Under the pieces are notes generated by a model that was given only the letters and a program-made list of their open reading frames with translations, ran no database searches and was not told where the DNA came from. From Xestospongia bergquistia (lineage: Eukaryota > Porifera > Demospongiae > Haplosclerida > Petrosiidae): a DNA stretch of 64,000 bases. Both the position numbers and the translations under genes were made by a program. This document shows positions 48,701 through 60,728 of this stretch, one piece after another (within the stretch, counting starts at the first letter, position 1; each line of letters starts with the position of its first letter). The stretch spans positions 3,105,001 through 3,169,000 of the forward strand of contig OZ014415.1 in NCBI GenBank assembly GCA_963965975.1, read 5' to 3'.

Positions 48701-51700
48701 GTTGACTAAGCACTAAAACAAGGCAGACATTTATTTAAGAAGGGTACTTATTTATTAACCTTTAACTGGCGACATATACAAAACATTAGCAGTTCTGCTT
48801 TGCATTACTTTTTAGCTTTTTAGAGATATTTTATAACAAAATAAAAAATAGTAAACTTTTTATGATAAAAAGTGTTTAATAATTAATGACATGCCCTGCA
48901 GCATGATGCCAATACATATTATAATACCAGTTGGTTCATGTGAAATCGTTCTCTGACAAGCTTGAGTTCCTTAAGTGACTATAGCTATGCTGGGTAAACT
49001 TTCTTTTATCTTAACTAATTAAGATATGAATCACAATATTCATTATGACACTTAATCATGCTGGCACATGATTGATATCTAGGCCCAACATTAACTTGAG
49101 TCAGACCTTTATTAGCTTAATAAAGATTTTATCCTGAGAAGATAGACATTCGTTTAAGGTAATCATTTAATTATAATATCAACCACAGTCTACTCATATA
49201 AATATCTTCTAAATTAGTACTCACTTTATCAGTAACATTCGGATCTGCACCAATCTCTAATAACAGCGCTACTACATCATTATGACCCTCTTTGACTGCC
49301 ATATATAGAGGGGTCTGCTGGTTCTATATAAAGAATATGCAATTTCAAAATTATAGCTAAGTTAGAAATGAGAGCAAAATAACAAAAATTCGTAATCATA
49401 TACCATGGAGAACATAAATTGCTTGCATGCATGATATATATCATTATTAATATATTATGATCATTGTAATGAATAGACTAACCTCATCACGAGCATGGAT
49501 ATTAGCCTTACACTTATTTAGGAAATTGACAACTTTAACATGACCTTTTGCACAAGCTACATGCAATGGGGTCCATTCATTCTGTAATAGAAAAAGCCAC
49601 ACACAAAATTAACAGGAATAGGGTCTACCTCATTTAAGCAAAATTATTGATTGACTATTATCAGAATAATAATAATTATATTAACTAATTTATCAAAGTG
49701 TTTCAACAATGAAGTGTTAATAAATTATTCTTAAGATTGGAATAGCATTCAAATAAATATATACAAACAATTTACCATGTCAACAGCATTTATATTGCCA
49801 CCATATTCATAAAGGACCAAAGCAACTTTAACATGTCCCTTGTCACAAGCTACATGTAAAGCTGTCCAATAATCCTGTAATAAGAAGTATCAACACTAAA
49901 AAGCCTTAAAATTTCATATAATAAAAGTTGCAAATTTTTCTGAATTTTGCTACTAGTAATTAACATCAATTTATGTCTACAGTTATTTTTTGAACAACAG
50001 GTTATGAAATTATGCTCTTCATTGATGCTTTCTCAAGCAAACAGACTTGGGAGACTATGATAGTGTAATTAAGTAACCATGCAGACCATCCATTATTACT
50101 CCATAAACCAACTCTAATTACCTATCCACTCCTTATAAACTATAGCCACCCATGTAAGTCATACTGTTGGTTAAAATAACAATGCAAATTAGTACTCTTT
50201 ACTACCAACCTTGTTAAAAATATTAGGATCAGCACCATTTTTTAATAACAATCTTGCTATATCAGCATGATTTTGCATTGCTGCAGCAAATAAAGGTATC
50301 TGTTGGAACTGTATTTAAAAAGTCACAAACATAAAACTAGTAAGCTGTAAATGTTCTAAGAATTTGGGAAAGTAGATTCCCATAAAGTAATTTTAAAGAT
50401 AGTAAGTTGTAAAGCAATAAAATTTTTATATTGTATAATCATTTTATTGAAATAAGAGGACGTTGTCAATTGAAATTGAGTTCTTTATAAAAATGTTTGT
50501 TGAGACTGTAACAGTTTTTATTGTGAAAGAAATCTTGACAACAAACACAACTAGAAGTTTCAATCATTTCTAAAACAGGTTTATAGTAGACTTACAGACA
50601 ATCTCAAATATGACAGATTCTTATCATGAAGCTCTAGTTGTTTTTACGGGGCTTTGCTTGCATGCATGTTGAATTAAGAGGAAAGTAAATTATAATCATA
50701 AAACAATTATATAAACACAATTATTTTTTGGAACTTCACAATATTATAAAAATAGATTTCAGAAAGTGTTATATACGCACATGTACATATATGTGCATAC
50801 ACACATAAGAATACAATTGTACTTACTAAATAATCAGCATAATAATTTGGATCACCACAACTCTTTAGTAGCAACTGAACAACATCAATATAACCTAGCC
50901 TTGCTGCAGCATATAATGGTGTTTCCTTAACCTGAGTAAAAAGTGACATCAATGTAACATTAAAATCTTACTATTGTTACTTATCAGTGATATAACTATA
51001 AATAAATTTAGACATGAAATGCACTTACTATTTGCTACCCATAACATTCAAAAATAATAAGAATGTGAAGATAATGAAGGTAATATGCCATCATCTTGTA
51101 AAATTATAGTCTAGCAAAGTTAGCCCCTCCTCATTTTTAATATTTGCTGATAAAAACTGTTAATACAATTGCCAAGTAGAATTATATTATATTATACACA
51201 CACACACACATACACATGCCTTCTTTTCCTCCACATATAACTCCCACATGGCCATTGTACTAAAGGTTATAACCATTATGTAAACATTTGAGTTACTCTC
51301 CCATATTCCATGCATTCCTATGGGGTAGTGAGCCTAGTTCACTTCTCCCACCTGTCAGCTTATCAAAAAGGAGGAAGGGCTAGCTTAGTAAAATTAGTAA
51401 CACTTACATAATATCCAGAATTAGCGTTACCTCCATTTTCAATGGCTCTCTTTGTTTGTTTAATATTACCACTTACAGAAGCATCATATAATAATTCATC
51501 CTAAGTTAGCGGAGAGTCAATAAGCTAAAGAGGTCAATAAACTTATAACCAAAATGAACATGCATTTAAGTATACTTTTAGTGGTTTCAGCATGTCATAA
51601 TCATAGAACTAATACAACAACACTGGTTTTAATGTATAGAACATAATTTTAACAATATTTAGTCTAAATTCCTCTTAAGGAAGACTGCTCCATGCAGGTT

Positions 51701-52492
51701 AATTACATGTTGATAATTTCTGCATGTTGTTGATATTTAATTACATATAGATAGTGAGAAGAAGAACACAATTTGTTCCTCTGGACACACACAGATTTTT
51801 AAAGTCAAATCTTTACCATCAAACCATAAAATTAGACTTAAAAAATTATATTTAATTACTTAATTAATTGATAGTAGTTGGATGTAGAAAAATTAAATTA
51901 TACATATAAATACTACACAAAAACTCCATTAAATATAGTCACATTATACTATAAATGAGGCATAGTTTCTGCTGCTTTAATTTTCTCAGACATTTAATAA
52001 TAAATCCTCCTTTGTTATAAATTGGGCTAGCTTAAAACGACTGTGTTGGATTAACTTCAGTAATATTGGTTGACAAGGTATTTAAATAAAGATAACAATA
52101 GTTTTAAAATGGCTAGATTATAAGTTTATCCTGCTACTATTGTTATGGAGGTAGCCACATCACTTAAGACAAAACAAGTGGACTTTAAAGTTTGTCAGTG
52201 ATGAGGAGACAGAATAGATTGATCATGTGATCAGCAAAACGATTGCAACTGTATCTATATAAAGTTTACGTGAAAAAAAAGTTAAATAAATCCTACATAT
52301 ATATTTACATAATTTAAAACCCAATGCTGAACGTAGAGCCTCTGTTTTTTGTCTGGAGCAGCCAGCCCTGGCTGCGCGAGAATATTCTGTTACATTTTAC
52401 TGTAGGTTAGTCGCTCAGCGTTGCTGGGTACATGGTGAATTATTTAGCTGAAGATAATAACTTACCAGATTCTCCTGCGATGGTCTAGTCAT
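39771..52492 (-). CDS. Ankyrin-ROC-COR-death-domain (ROCO family) protein
   Basis: Twenty exons: 52466-52492, 51408-51500, 50827-50931, 50210-50308, 49776-49874, 49483-49581, 49225-49323, 48352-48450, 48156-48254, 46872-46970, 46089-46187, 45800-45898, 45348-45446, 45193-45291, 43769-43867, 43376-43439, 41079-42953, 40587-41031, 40491-40538, 39771-40027. About 1367 residues if two one-base gaps are corrected. Ankyrin repeats fill residues 10-490. The Roc GTPase has P-loop GPPCVGKT (518-525), a Ser/Pro-rich insert, DSGGQ (about 748) and GTYYDK. COR follows (RWYMFEIHV to the 40.6-kb exon). A death domain ends the protein (WDILGEFLG, MLTQWISGG, LIDALKLM). Frames break at 42005-42007 (AAA, four expected) and 41724-41732 (nine A). 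A signalling or cell-death GTPase switch is inferred. Confidence 0.85.
44139..45030. repeat. AT microsatellite and diverged duplication in ROCO intron
   Basis: An AT dinucleotide run lies at 44139-44160. Beyond it, 44370-44640 and 44745-45020 look like diverged direct copies ('ggcatgcaa-a-catg', 'tttagcaat-caa', 'gtgaaggtgaataa/gtgaaggagataaa'). No ankyrin exon is recognisable here, so the size of this intron comes from duplicated non-coding sequence. The small frames at 44675-44878 are not genes. Confidence 0.4.
45612..45649. repeat. Perfect 38-bp palindrome in a ROCO intron
   Basis: Arms 45612-45630 and 45631-45649 (TAACAAATAAAGAACACTA and its complement) are perfect reverse complements with no spacer. 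It lies in the intron between exons 45800-45898 and 45348-45446. It could form a cruciform or be a deleted MITE. Confidence 0.85.
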
Positions 52493-52650
52493 GGTGATAT
52501 CAGCTTGCTCGATTCAATTTTTTAATCATCAGTAACAACAACTTCCTGCCACTACTTAGCGTGGGCGTGTCACTGAAGAAAATTTTGCCTCCCACATATC
52601 TAGATTAGTACCTAACCCTAAGAATTGTTAACCCCAGACCACTCGTTATC
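52493..52650. promoter_or_regulatory. Bidirectional promoter, ROCO and TPR-AKR-DUF885 genes
   Basis: Only 158 bp separate the two start codons, which face away from each other. The stretch is less AT-rich than the surroundings and contains 'gcgtgggcgtgtcac' at 52559-52573; no TATA box is visible. A shared promoter is the simplest reading, in contrast to the TATA-driven lectin genes. Confidence 0.6.
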
Positions 52651-55600
52651 ATGGCTGATCTATCAGGCGTAGTTTCATTATTAATGAAAGAAGGAGAGCA
52701 ATCACTTCTCCAGGGCAATCTAGACAAAGCAAATTGGTCTTTCAACACAGTAATTTTCTTAGATCCCAAACAAACTCCACATTTATGGCAACGAGGGTTA
52801 AGTCTGTACTATTCGAGTCATTACAAAGAAGGAATGTTGCAGTTTCAACAGAATATGGATGTTAATGGCAGTGATATTGAGGAAGTCTTGTGGCACTTCA
52901 TCTGTAAGGCAAAAATTTTAGGTTACAACAAGGCATGTGAAGATGGATTTCTCTCGTTACATCAGTCTGAAACCCCACCTCCATTACCAATGTCAGAAGT
53001 ATTGGCTCTTTTTCAAGGAAATGGAACTGTTGATGATGTTATAGCTGCTGCAAGTAGTTCAAGTGCAGGAGAAATAGTTCATAGTTATAACAATACTGAT
53101 GCATTGGGATATGCTCACTTTTATATTGGTCTTTATTATGAACTACAAGGATCTATAGAGCTTGCTGGTAGACATTTGAAGCAAGCTGCTGAAATTAGAA
53201 ACACAGATTACATGGGTCAACTTATGGTGATGCACTTTGAGCTTTTTCAGAGAACTATTCTCCGTAATTCTCTTGTTCCTCTTATAACTATCAGTTCTGA
53301 TGGTACTAAATTAAGCAACACTCACTCAGCTATTATTTTGGGTGGTTGGCAACTGTGTCATGGGCACAATACAAGTAACAATGAGAATTTAAGTAAGTGA
53401 TGACAAGGAGTCGAACAATATTTATTGGTATGTTTTATAGTTAATTTTGTCTACTAATAATTATTAAGAATATAAACAAACTTCTTGTTAAAGATTTAAG
53501 CTATGCCTTATGTAAATGAATAAACATCTAGTCTTTGCTGTTGGTTTCACATATATTTAAAAATGGTCTGTATGTATGATAAGACTTTGAAAACTTGTTA
53601 TAACAAGCCATATTGTGTCTGCTTTAAATGACCTGTTTGTGATATTGAGCTAATGCAGATGTCACAGTTCACCCATACCTTGTACTAACCCTTGTTTTTG
53701 ATGCCATTTTGTGTGACAATAATGAGTACATAGAAGGGTAATAGTCACATGGTAATGAAATTTAGTTCTTATGACCTACTACATTACGCTTCTTTTTGTG
53801 ATTATGATGGAACCCTACACCACAACAGTATGTATCATTTTACTATTCAAATGACAAGTGTTATCCATTGTATGTGATACCTTTAATGTTTTTTGTTCAT
53901 CGATTATGAGAACCATTAATATTAAAGGTATTTTAAAGCTAACACTATAATTATATACTAATTTGGAACACATGCAATATTAATAGTGTGCCCTTTTTCT
54001 TTTTTTTAGCCCATTCAGAAATGATATCAAAACTTTTAGAAGCTATTGACAATGGTATTACTGGATTTGACTGTGGAGATATTTATACTGGAGTAGAAGA
54101 AATATATGGTCAACTTTTGAAGGCCTTTTTAATGAAAAGAGGGAGGAGGGAGGACATTGCTATTAACTCAAAATTAGTACCAGATTTGAATGTAATTAAA
54201 GAGGGTGAAGTTAATGAATCATATGTTCGTGGAGTCATCCTTCGATCATTGAATCGACTTAGAACATGTTACATTGATTTGATTCAGTTTCATTGGTGGG
54301 ATAACTCATGTCCAGGTTATATTGAGACAGCTCAGTTATTGGTATCGCTGAAGAATGAGGGGTTAGTAAAGCAAATTGGAGTAACTAACTTTGGAGTAAA
54401 AAATACTTTGGAATTACTACAAGCTGGGATTCCCATAGCTTCAACTCAGGTCAGTTTGGTGTATACTATATTGTTGGTATATTTTAATGACATCTAGTAT
54501 TGTTCTTAATTCTGCCTAATGACTAAGAAATAAAATTATATACATGTGTTCTTGTAAATATAAATGCCACAATAATTTGTTTGAAAATACCAATTTCACT
54601 AAATGGACTATTTGGAAGTTAAGAATAGAGGAATTGATAGAATTTATGAGATAACCAGAAGGTGTAAGTTTCAAAGCATAAATGTTTACACTCATCAATT
54701 GCTGTAGGCTGTAACACTACAAACAGAACTATTTGGATAGGTTGTAATACTGCCAATAGCACCATCAAGGACTGCCCTAGCATATAAGATATGGTTACTT
54801 CTATAACTAGACCCCACCCCAACATTAACACTGGTGACACGATTGGACATCACATTAATTAAGCCTACATCATATCAATAATTTCTTTATATACCGTAAA
54901 TGTCAAAATTTTCGCCGCTCAAACTTTCGTGTGTAAATTTTTCACGAACTCATAATTTTGTGTTTTGTGTCAATCGCAAAAATTTGATTAATTATTCGCG
55001 AGTCTAATTTTCTCGTTTTGTGTCAACCATGAAAATATAACTACCTTGAAAATGTTGACGTTTACAGTACTTCATTAATTCAGTAGTTGCTACATGTGTT
55101 GTGATAAAAGCAATTTTTTGTATGTTATAGATCCAGTACTCATTGTTAGATGATCGTCCCCTTCAGTCAGGGCTGGTATCATTATGTATTAAACACAATA
55201 TAACAATATTAGCTTATGGTGTATTAGCTGGTGGATTCCTTTCTGATCACTGGATAGGACAACCTAAACCAACTAAGGTAGACTATTAATGTAAAGGAGA
55301 TTAGTAGCTGTGCATAACTATGTAGCACATTTATACACAATTTATATTATATTTATGAACATATATGAGTCCTAGGAATGCATATTCAATTAGTGGTTGT
55401 CCTATTTTTAAGAGCTCTTAATGAGGCAAATTAAATTGTAACTTTATTAAACTGTATAGATGCAACTGATTACAGGTTATTCTGATTATACATGTATATA
55501 TGAATTAGGTATAGTCCTTGGAGTATATACTGGTTTTAAGAGCATCAATATCTAGTAGCTGTATCCTTGTTTGTATCATAGTAATATTATTTGACAACAT

Positions 55601-58600
55601 GACTAGAATTTTTGCCTTTTCAGAGTACATGCCCTTTTGTGCTTTACTCCTTTAATCAAGGTGTACTAGAAGTCTGTTATTATAACTATGTAGCTCTATT
55701 CTACTATGAGCAAATGTAATAGGATTATGTTTTATTTTGTTTTCAGTTTGACAATCGAAGTCTTATAAAGTATCGCCTTATTATTAATGAGTTTGGAGAT
55801 TGGGATTTATTTCAAGAGCTTCTTGCTGTCCTATGTTTAATTGGTGATCGTCATTCTCCATTAACTATAACACTGCCAACTACTGAAGTTGTCTGTGTTG
55901 ATCATGTGACTGTTTCTATGGTAGCTATTGCATATATATTGAATCAGCCAGGAGTAGGCGGAGTCGTCTTAGGATCTCTAAACACAAGGTGAAATAACTG
56001 TGATTGTAGTAGTACCTTTACCATGAGGAAAAGTAAGAGATTGTAGGTATGTAGACAAGTTTATAAACAACTTCACAGTTGTACCATTTTTCCTTGATTA
56101 ATAGCCCTGAAGTTTATTTTGCTCATAACACTCTTGAACAGGCATTTAAACCAAGTAGGCATTCATCTAAAGTAGACTTTTAGTGTCTTCAACTTCTCCA
56201 TAGTTACTGGAACATCAATAACTCTAGTGATAACTTAGTGGCAATGCTAACAAGTGTTTCGAGGCACCGCCTGACCATGCTGAGGCATTTATTCCAGTGA
56301 GACATTTATTTACACAATCATAATGCTCACTCTTGGCATTTATTCAAGGCAGGCATTAAGTGTTTAATCAAGGAAATATATTATATTATAATAGTACCTA
56401 TTCATTTTAGTGAGGTTGTAGATCAACATTAATAGTTCCAATATTTTACTTGTATAATAAAGTTAAAATATTTAGATGTAAGAAACTCTGCTTTATGTTC
56501 CTTTTGAATGTTTTTATGTGCAAGTTTCAAAGCTGACATGTAAGACACATCGAACTAATGATTCATTTTTTCTATCATGAGTACTATTGATTATGAGAAA
56601 GTTTCTGATGTGTCTTGAGCTTCTTTTAGCATTCTAACTTCAATTATTAAAGTTTGTGACATAAAATCTGTGAAGTTAAAAATGCCAACAAATGTTTAGA
56701 CGTAATAAAGTGACATCACAACCTTGTATCTAGATACAGTGCTGACATCAGCAGATATTGGGCTGTGGCATCATTATAAACACTTATATCCTAACCTGCA
56801 TTCTACTGTATTGACATCTCTTCAAGCATCTATGGTATCAAGCCACAAATACATTATGCCCAAATCTTGGACTTTATTACAGATACAACATGTGACGTCT
56901 TGGTCTTGTGGTCCTCAATATCACATGCTGTATCAGCAACAAGACCACTGTAGTTAGACAATAACATATACTTATTACTAATGCAACTTCAATTTCAGTA
57001 CTAATGAAACAATCCAGACAGTTATATTTTTGTTCTTACCCAAAACACATAAAAGATAATAAGAAAAGATAAAACAAGGAAATAGTATGAAATTTTGTGC
57101 AATTGATTAAAAGGCAGGATCTACTCTGGGAATTATGTAACTTGAATATAAATTGACTAAGCCACAATGAAGTGTAATGGCAATGCCATATCCCTATGTA
57201 ATAGCATGCAACAACTATACTGCTTTGCTGAAATGGCAATATGAAAATGGCTTCATAGAAGCCACAAAGTCAAGTGTGCAAAGTTTAATTAGCACAATAG
57301 TTAAAGATAGTTATAATGATAAAGCAGTATTAGTTGTTGTTTTTTTAATAATATCACAGTGAGAGGATCTTCTGTGTGTCTACTCTGTAGGTAATTTCAA
57401 ACCCCTTCTTATTCTGATCTTATTTCTTATTTAAGATGGCTTACTGCCATCTTACTTTTCAATATTTTTTTAAAGATTTTTTTTCATGTTCACATAAATT
57501 TTTTATGACACTATGTTTTTCAAGATTGATAAACACCATGTTTTATGTGACACATTATTATCTAAAATAATCATTATAAACTCTCAGTTTTGGAGTTAAT
57601 TATTATGGACAAAAGAAGACAAGAATATTATGCCATCAATGCATTGGTAGTGCTAATCAATAAATGTAATGAGAATAGTTAGCATTTGTGATCAGAATAC
57701 AATTCTGTGTTTGTTATACAATTAATTTGACAAATATTACTTCTTTTTGCAGCCATATTAAGGAGTCCATTCTTTCGTCTCACTTAAAGCTGACAGAACA
57801 GGATTTTAAGGATATTAATGAAGTTCTTAAGAAAAGGCGTGGTCCAAATGGTGAAGTTTATGAACTGGAAAGAAAGCAAGAAGGACCACATGGACAAATT
57901 ATGAAATATAATTTAAGTCAATTAAATGAACCATCTCATTTTGAAGAATTATGTATTCGGTAAGTACATACTATTATTTATTACGTTTGTTCACGTTTTT
58001 TAATTATCCTTTTCTATTGATTAGATTTCTGGAATTATATTTCTCAGCCAATCCAGTGGAAGCTACCTGTAAAGGTTACATGTTAACATCATTAAATCCT
58101 AAACAGTACAGCCTTACTTCTGAGTGTTATGTCAAATATGCAATGCAAGCTATGTCATATGACTTTGTTCTAAATTTAACCTCCAAAGATGAAATAGAAG
58201 CCTATTTGTGTAATCTCAGGTTATTTTTACTTGAAATTGAAGGAGTTAATAAAAGTAGATTATCACCTGATCAAAATGTTGATCTTGAGATTATTATAGC
58301 TCAAATAAATCTTGAGTGTATGAAATGGTTAGATGTAAAACTACACGAAAGAGACCCTGCAATATATTTGCCATTTGATGCTATCAATTATCTGCTACCC
58401 TCTTGGGGACCTCAGGAAGACAAACACGATCTCACACATAAGCAACCTGATAACCAAACATTTCTTAATCAATTATTTCACCCAGGTGTTGTGTCTCTTC
58501 CCATCGAACATCGCTTGTTAGCACTTCTCTCTCGCTTACGTGGAATACCTAAGTCCTTGAAAGATGGTCTTGAAAACCTGATTAATCCTGTTAAAATATT

Positions 58601-59987
58601 CACTGAAAGGGCCATTAAACTTTGTAATAGTTTTGAAGTGTTCTTAGAAAAAGATCTTTTAGTCTTAGTAGAGAAAATGGTTGTGTGCCTTGCACATCAA
58701 ACACAGCAAGCTTCCAGGTTAACTGAAGAAATTATTCTTGCTGCTAAAATTGCAGCTGTATCTGTGTCTATTTTTAAAATGTCACTAATAAACGATGTCT
58801 TACCTAATTCCACTAACACACCTCTTGCTGTTGGCAGACCAGTATATGACAAGCTTTTACATTATGGACATTTTATTTCTGATAGTTCAGCACTGTTAGA
58901 GCTAGGAGAAACTCATTTTGCTCAAGTAAAGAAACAGTTGGAAAAAATTGCTAATGAAATTGATCCAAACAAAACTTGGTTGGAAATTACAGAAGAATTA
59001 ATCCGTCCAGTACATCCAACAACTGATGAATTACTTACCGCCTACTTAAAAGAGATTTCAAGAGCAAAAGAACACATGATAAAGTATGACTTAGTACCTT
59101 CTTTACCCGAGGGAGAAAATATCCAAGGATTTTACACTCCAGACTTTTTAGTTCCTTTCTCTCCTTTTGGTGATTTTCTCAATCCTGCACCATTTGCATG
59201 CAAATCTTCTATTATCGATGACACTAGTCCATTTACAGGGTATCTTATGCTTCATTCAGTGGCTGCTAAATCTCTTGTACCTGCCAAAGAAGAAGCTCTC
59301 TTACGAGCTCATGATTTTACATGGATCAGTGTAATAGCTCCTCACGAGTGTTATCCTGGACATCATGTACAAGCATTGTTGGCACAGCAACATCCTCGAG
59401 TTCTGCGTAAAGTTTATGAGTCAGCTTTTTTCTATGAAGGATGGGGTCTTTATTGCGAGGAACTTGCTTATGAAACTGGTTTTTTTCATAAGGAAATAGA
59501 CATGATGAGTGGCCAAGAATCAGAAGATGGACAAAATAATGCCAAAAACAAAGTATATCTTTCAGGAGACAAACAGCCATCAACGAAAGTAATTCCTGCA
59601 TCTCTCTATTCTAGATTGTCTCGACTGACTCAATTAAGATTACAACTATGGAGAGCAGCACGTGTTATACTTGACATCAAGTTTCATAGAGGAGAGATGA
59701 CATTTGAAGAATGTGAAGCATTTCTTTGTCATGAAGTCATGTTTAGTCCACATGCCTCTCAGGGTGAAGTATTTATGTATGCTTCAAGGCCAACATATGC
59801 TACTTGTTATATAGCAGGCTATGTAGAGCTGATGAAGTTGAGAGATTCAGAAAGAAAGAGGTGTGAGTGTGAAGGTACAATGTTTAGTTTAAAAGAGTTT
59901 CACACAAAATTATTACAACTGGGTTGTTTGCCCTTTCCTTTAATAAAACAACTATTCAAAGTATCTAAAGACAGGATTTTACAATGA
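52651..59987 (+). CDS. TPR - aldo/keto reductase - DUF885 fusion protein
   Basis: Six exons join in phase to 1246 residues: 52651-53392, 54010-54449, 55131-55277, 55747-55988, 57753-57959, 58025-59987. Residues 1-215 are TPR-like helices (GNLDKANWSFNTVIFLDP, GYAHFYIGLYYELQG). An aldo/keto reductase follows, starting AIILGGWQL, with full tetrad: Asp268 and Tyr273 in FDCGDIY, Lys302 in NSK, His342 in QFHWW, then VTNFG and VVLGS. A linker (RRGPNGEVYELERKQEGPHG) leads to a DUF885 domain with HECYPGHH (1033-1040) and EGWGLYCEE (from 1064), probable metal and catalytic residues. A cytosolic multi-enzyme is inferred; substrates are unknown. Domains could also be annotated as two genes, but exon phases (2-2 at both late joins) support one transcript. 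Confidence 0.82.
54894..55067. mobile_element. 174-bp MITE flanked by TA, in an intron
   Basis: Begins CCGTAAATGTCAAAATTTTC and ends with the complement of CTGTAAACGTCAACATTTTC: 17 of 20 terminal bases inverted. Flanked by TA on both sides (54892-54893 and 55068-55069), as for mariner/Tc1-type targets. The inside holds further short 'cgcaaaaattt' inversions. No coding capacity. It lies in the third-exon-side intron of the fusion gene. Confidence 0.7.
55278..55746 (+). other. Intron of the fusion gene, nothing seen
   Basis: GT-AG intron with no element or frame recognised. Confidence 0.5.
55989..57752 (+). other. Long intron between reductase and DUF885 parts
   Basis: The longest intron of the gene (1.76 kb), bounded by AG-gtgaaa and ttttttgcag. 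Small frames at 56724-56957 and 57177-57362 show no family similarity and are not called. This is where a second gene start would have to lie if the DUF885 part were separate; no TATA box or signal is evident. Confidence 0.45.
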
Positions 59988-60728
59988 TTGCTACTATATA
60001 TTGTGAATTTGTTATAGTGTTGTGTTTCTAACTTGATTAATTGAAATAATAAGTTGTTGACCATGAAAAAGAAACCTGTTCTAGATGGGATCATGCGTTA
60101 ATGTTTACTAACATATTCCTACACTTAATGTTATACACTTGTGACTCTCTTCTTATGCTAAATACACTGACAAATAACAATTATGTCCAGCTCAGTAAGT
60201 TAAGGTATCATCTCCAGTCTGATAGTTATATAACCAATGTAATCTGTCTGTGAGCTAATTGGCCATGGATCTGGTATGCCTGAGGAAACATAGTTTCCCA
60301 TAAGAAAGGTGCTTTAATACCATCATGCAAGATAATACTAAACCACTATTAGAAGTCTGACGCTACAAAATATCAGGAAAAATCCCATTATATATATATA
60401 TATATTTGTTATAAAACTGTTCATCAAGTAGTAGCGTAATGAGAGCTATTGTATTCATATATTAACTATTGACAAAGACAGCCAACAGTTTCCAAACAAC
60501 TGAATGTTTTCAAAAGTTAGTCCAGCAGACTTTTGTTTTAGCCACACGAGACTAATCAAGAGTTTATCTCTGCATAAAACTAAGGAAATTTCTTACGATA
60601 CGTTAATAGTAGCTAAATATGAGGTGACACTTAATGATTGTGTATTACATCCTTTATTTAAGGATATTGAAAGGTAATTATGAGTAATGTCAAAGAAATG
60701 GGCGGTAACGTCAGACTATTGCGAAACT
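59988..60728. other. Intergenic between fusion gene and DAG lipase
   Basis: No gene. A short TA run is at 60391-60404. The last 60 bp before the lipase start contain 'atgggcggtaacgtcag' (60698-60714), a CRE-like TAACGTCA word. Genes are in the same direction, 741 bp apart. Confidence 0.4.

Noticed and set aside
57951-58024. Separate gene start for DUF885 at 57951
   Set aside because: The added residues read through a GT-AG intron; splicing 57959 to 58025 keeps the frame and the conserved RFLELYFSAN continuation.
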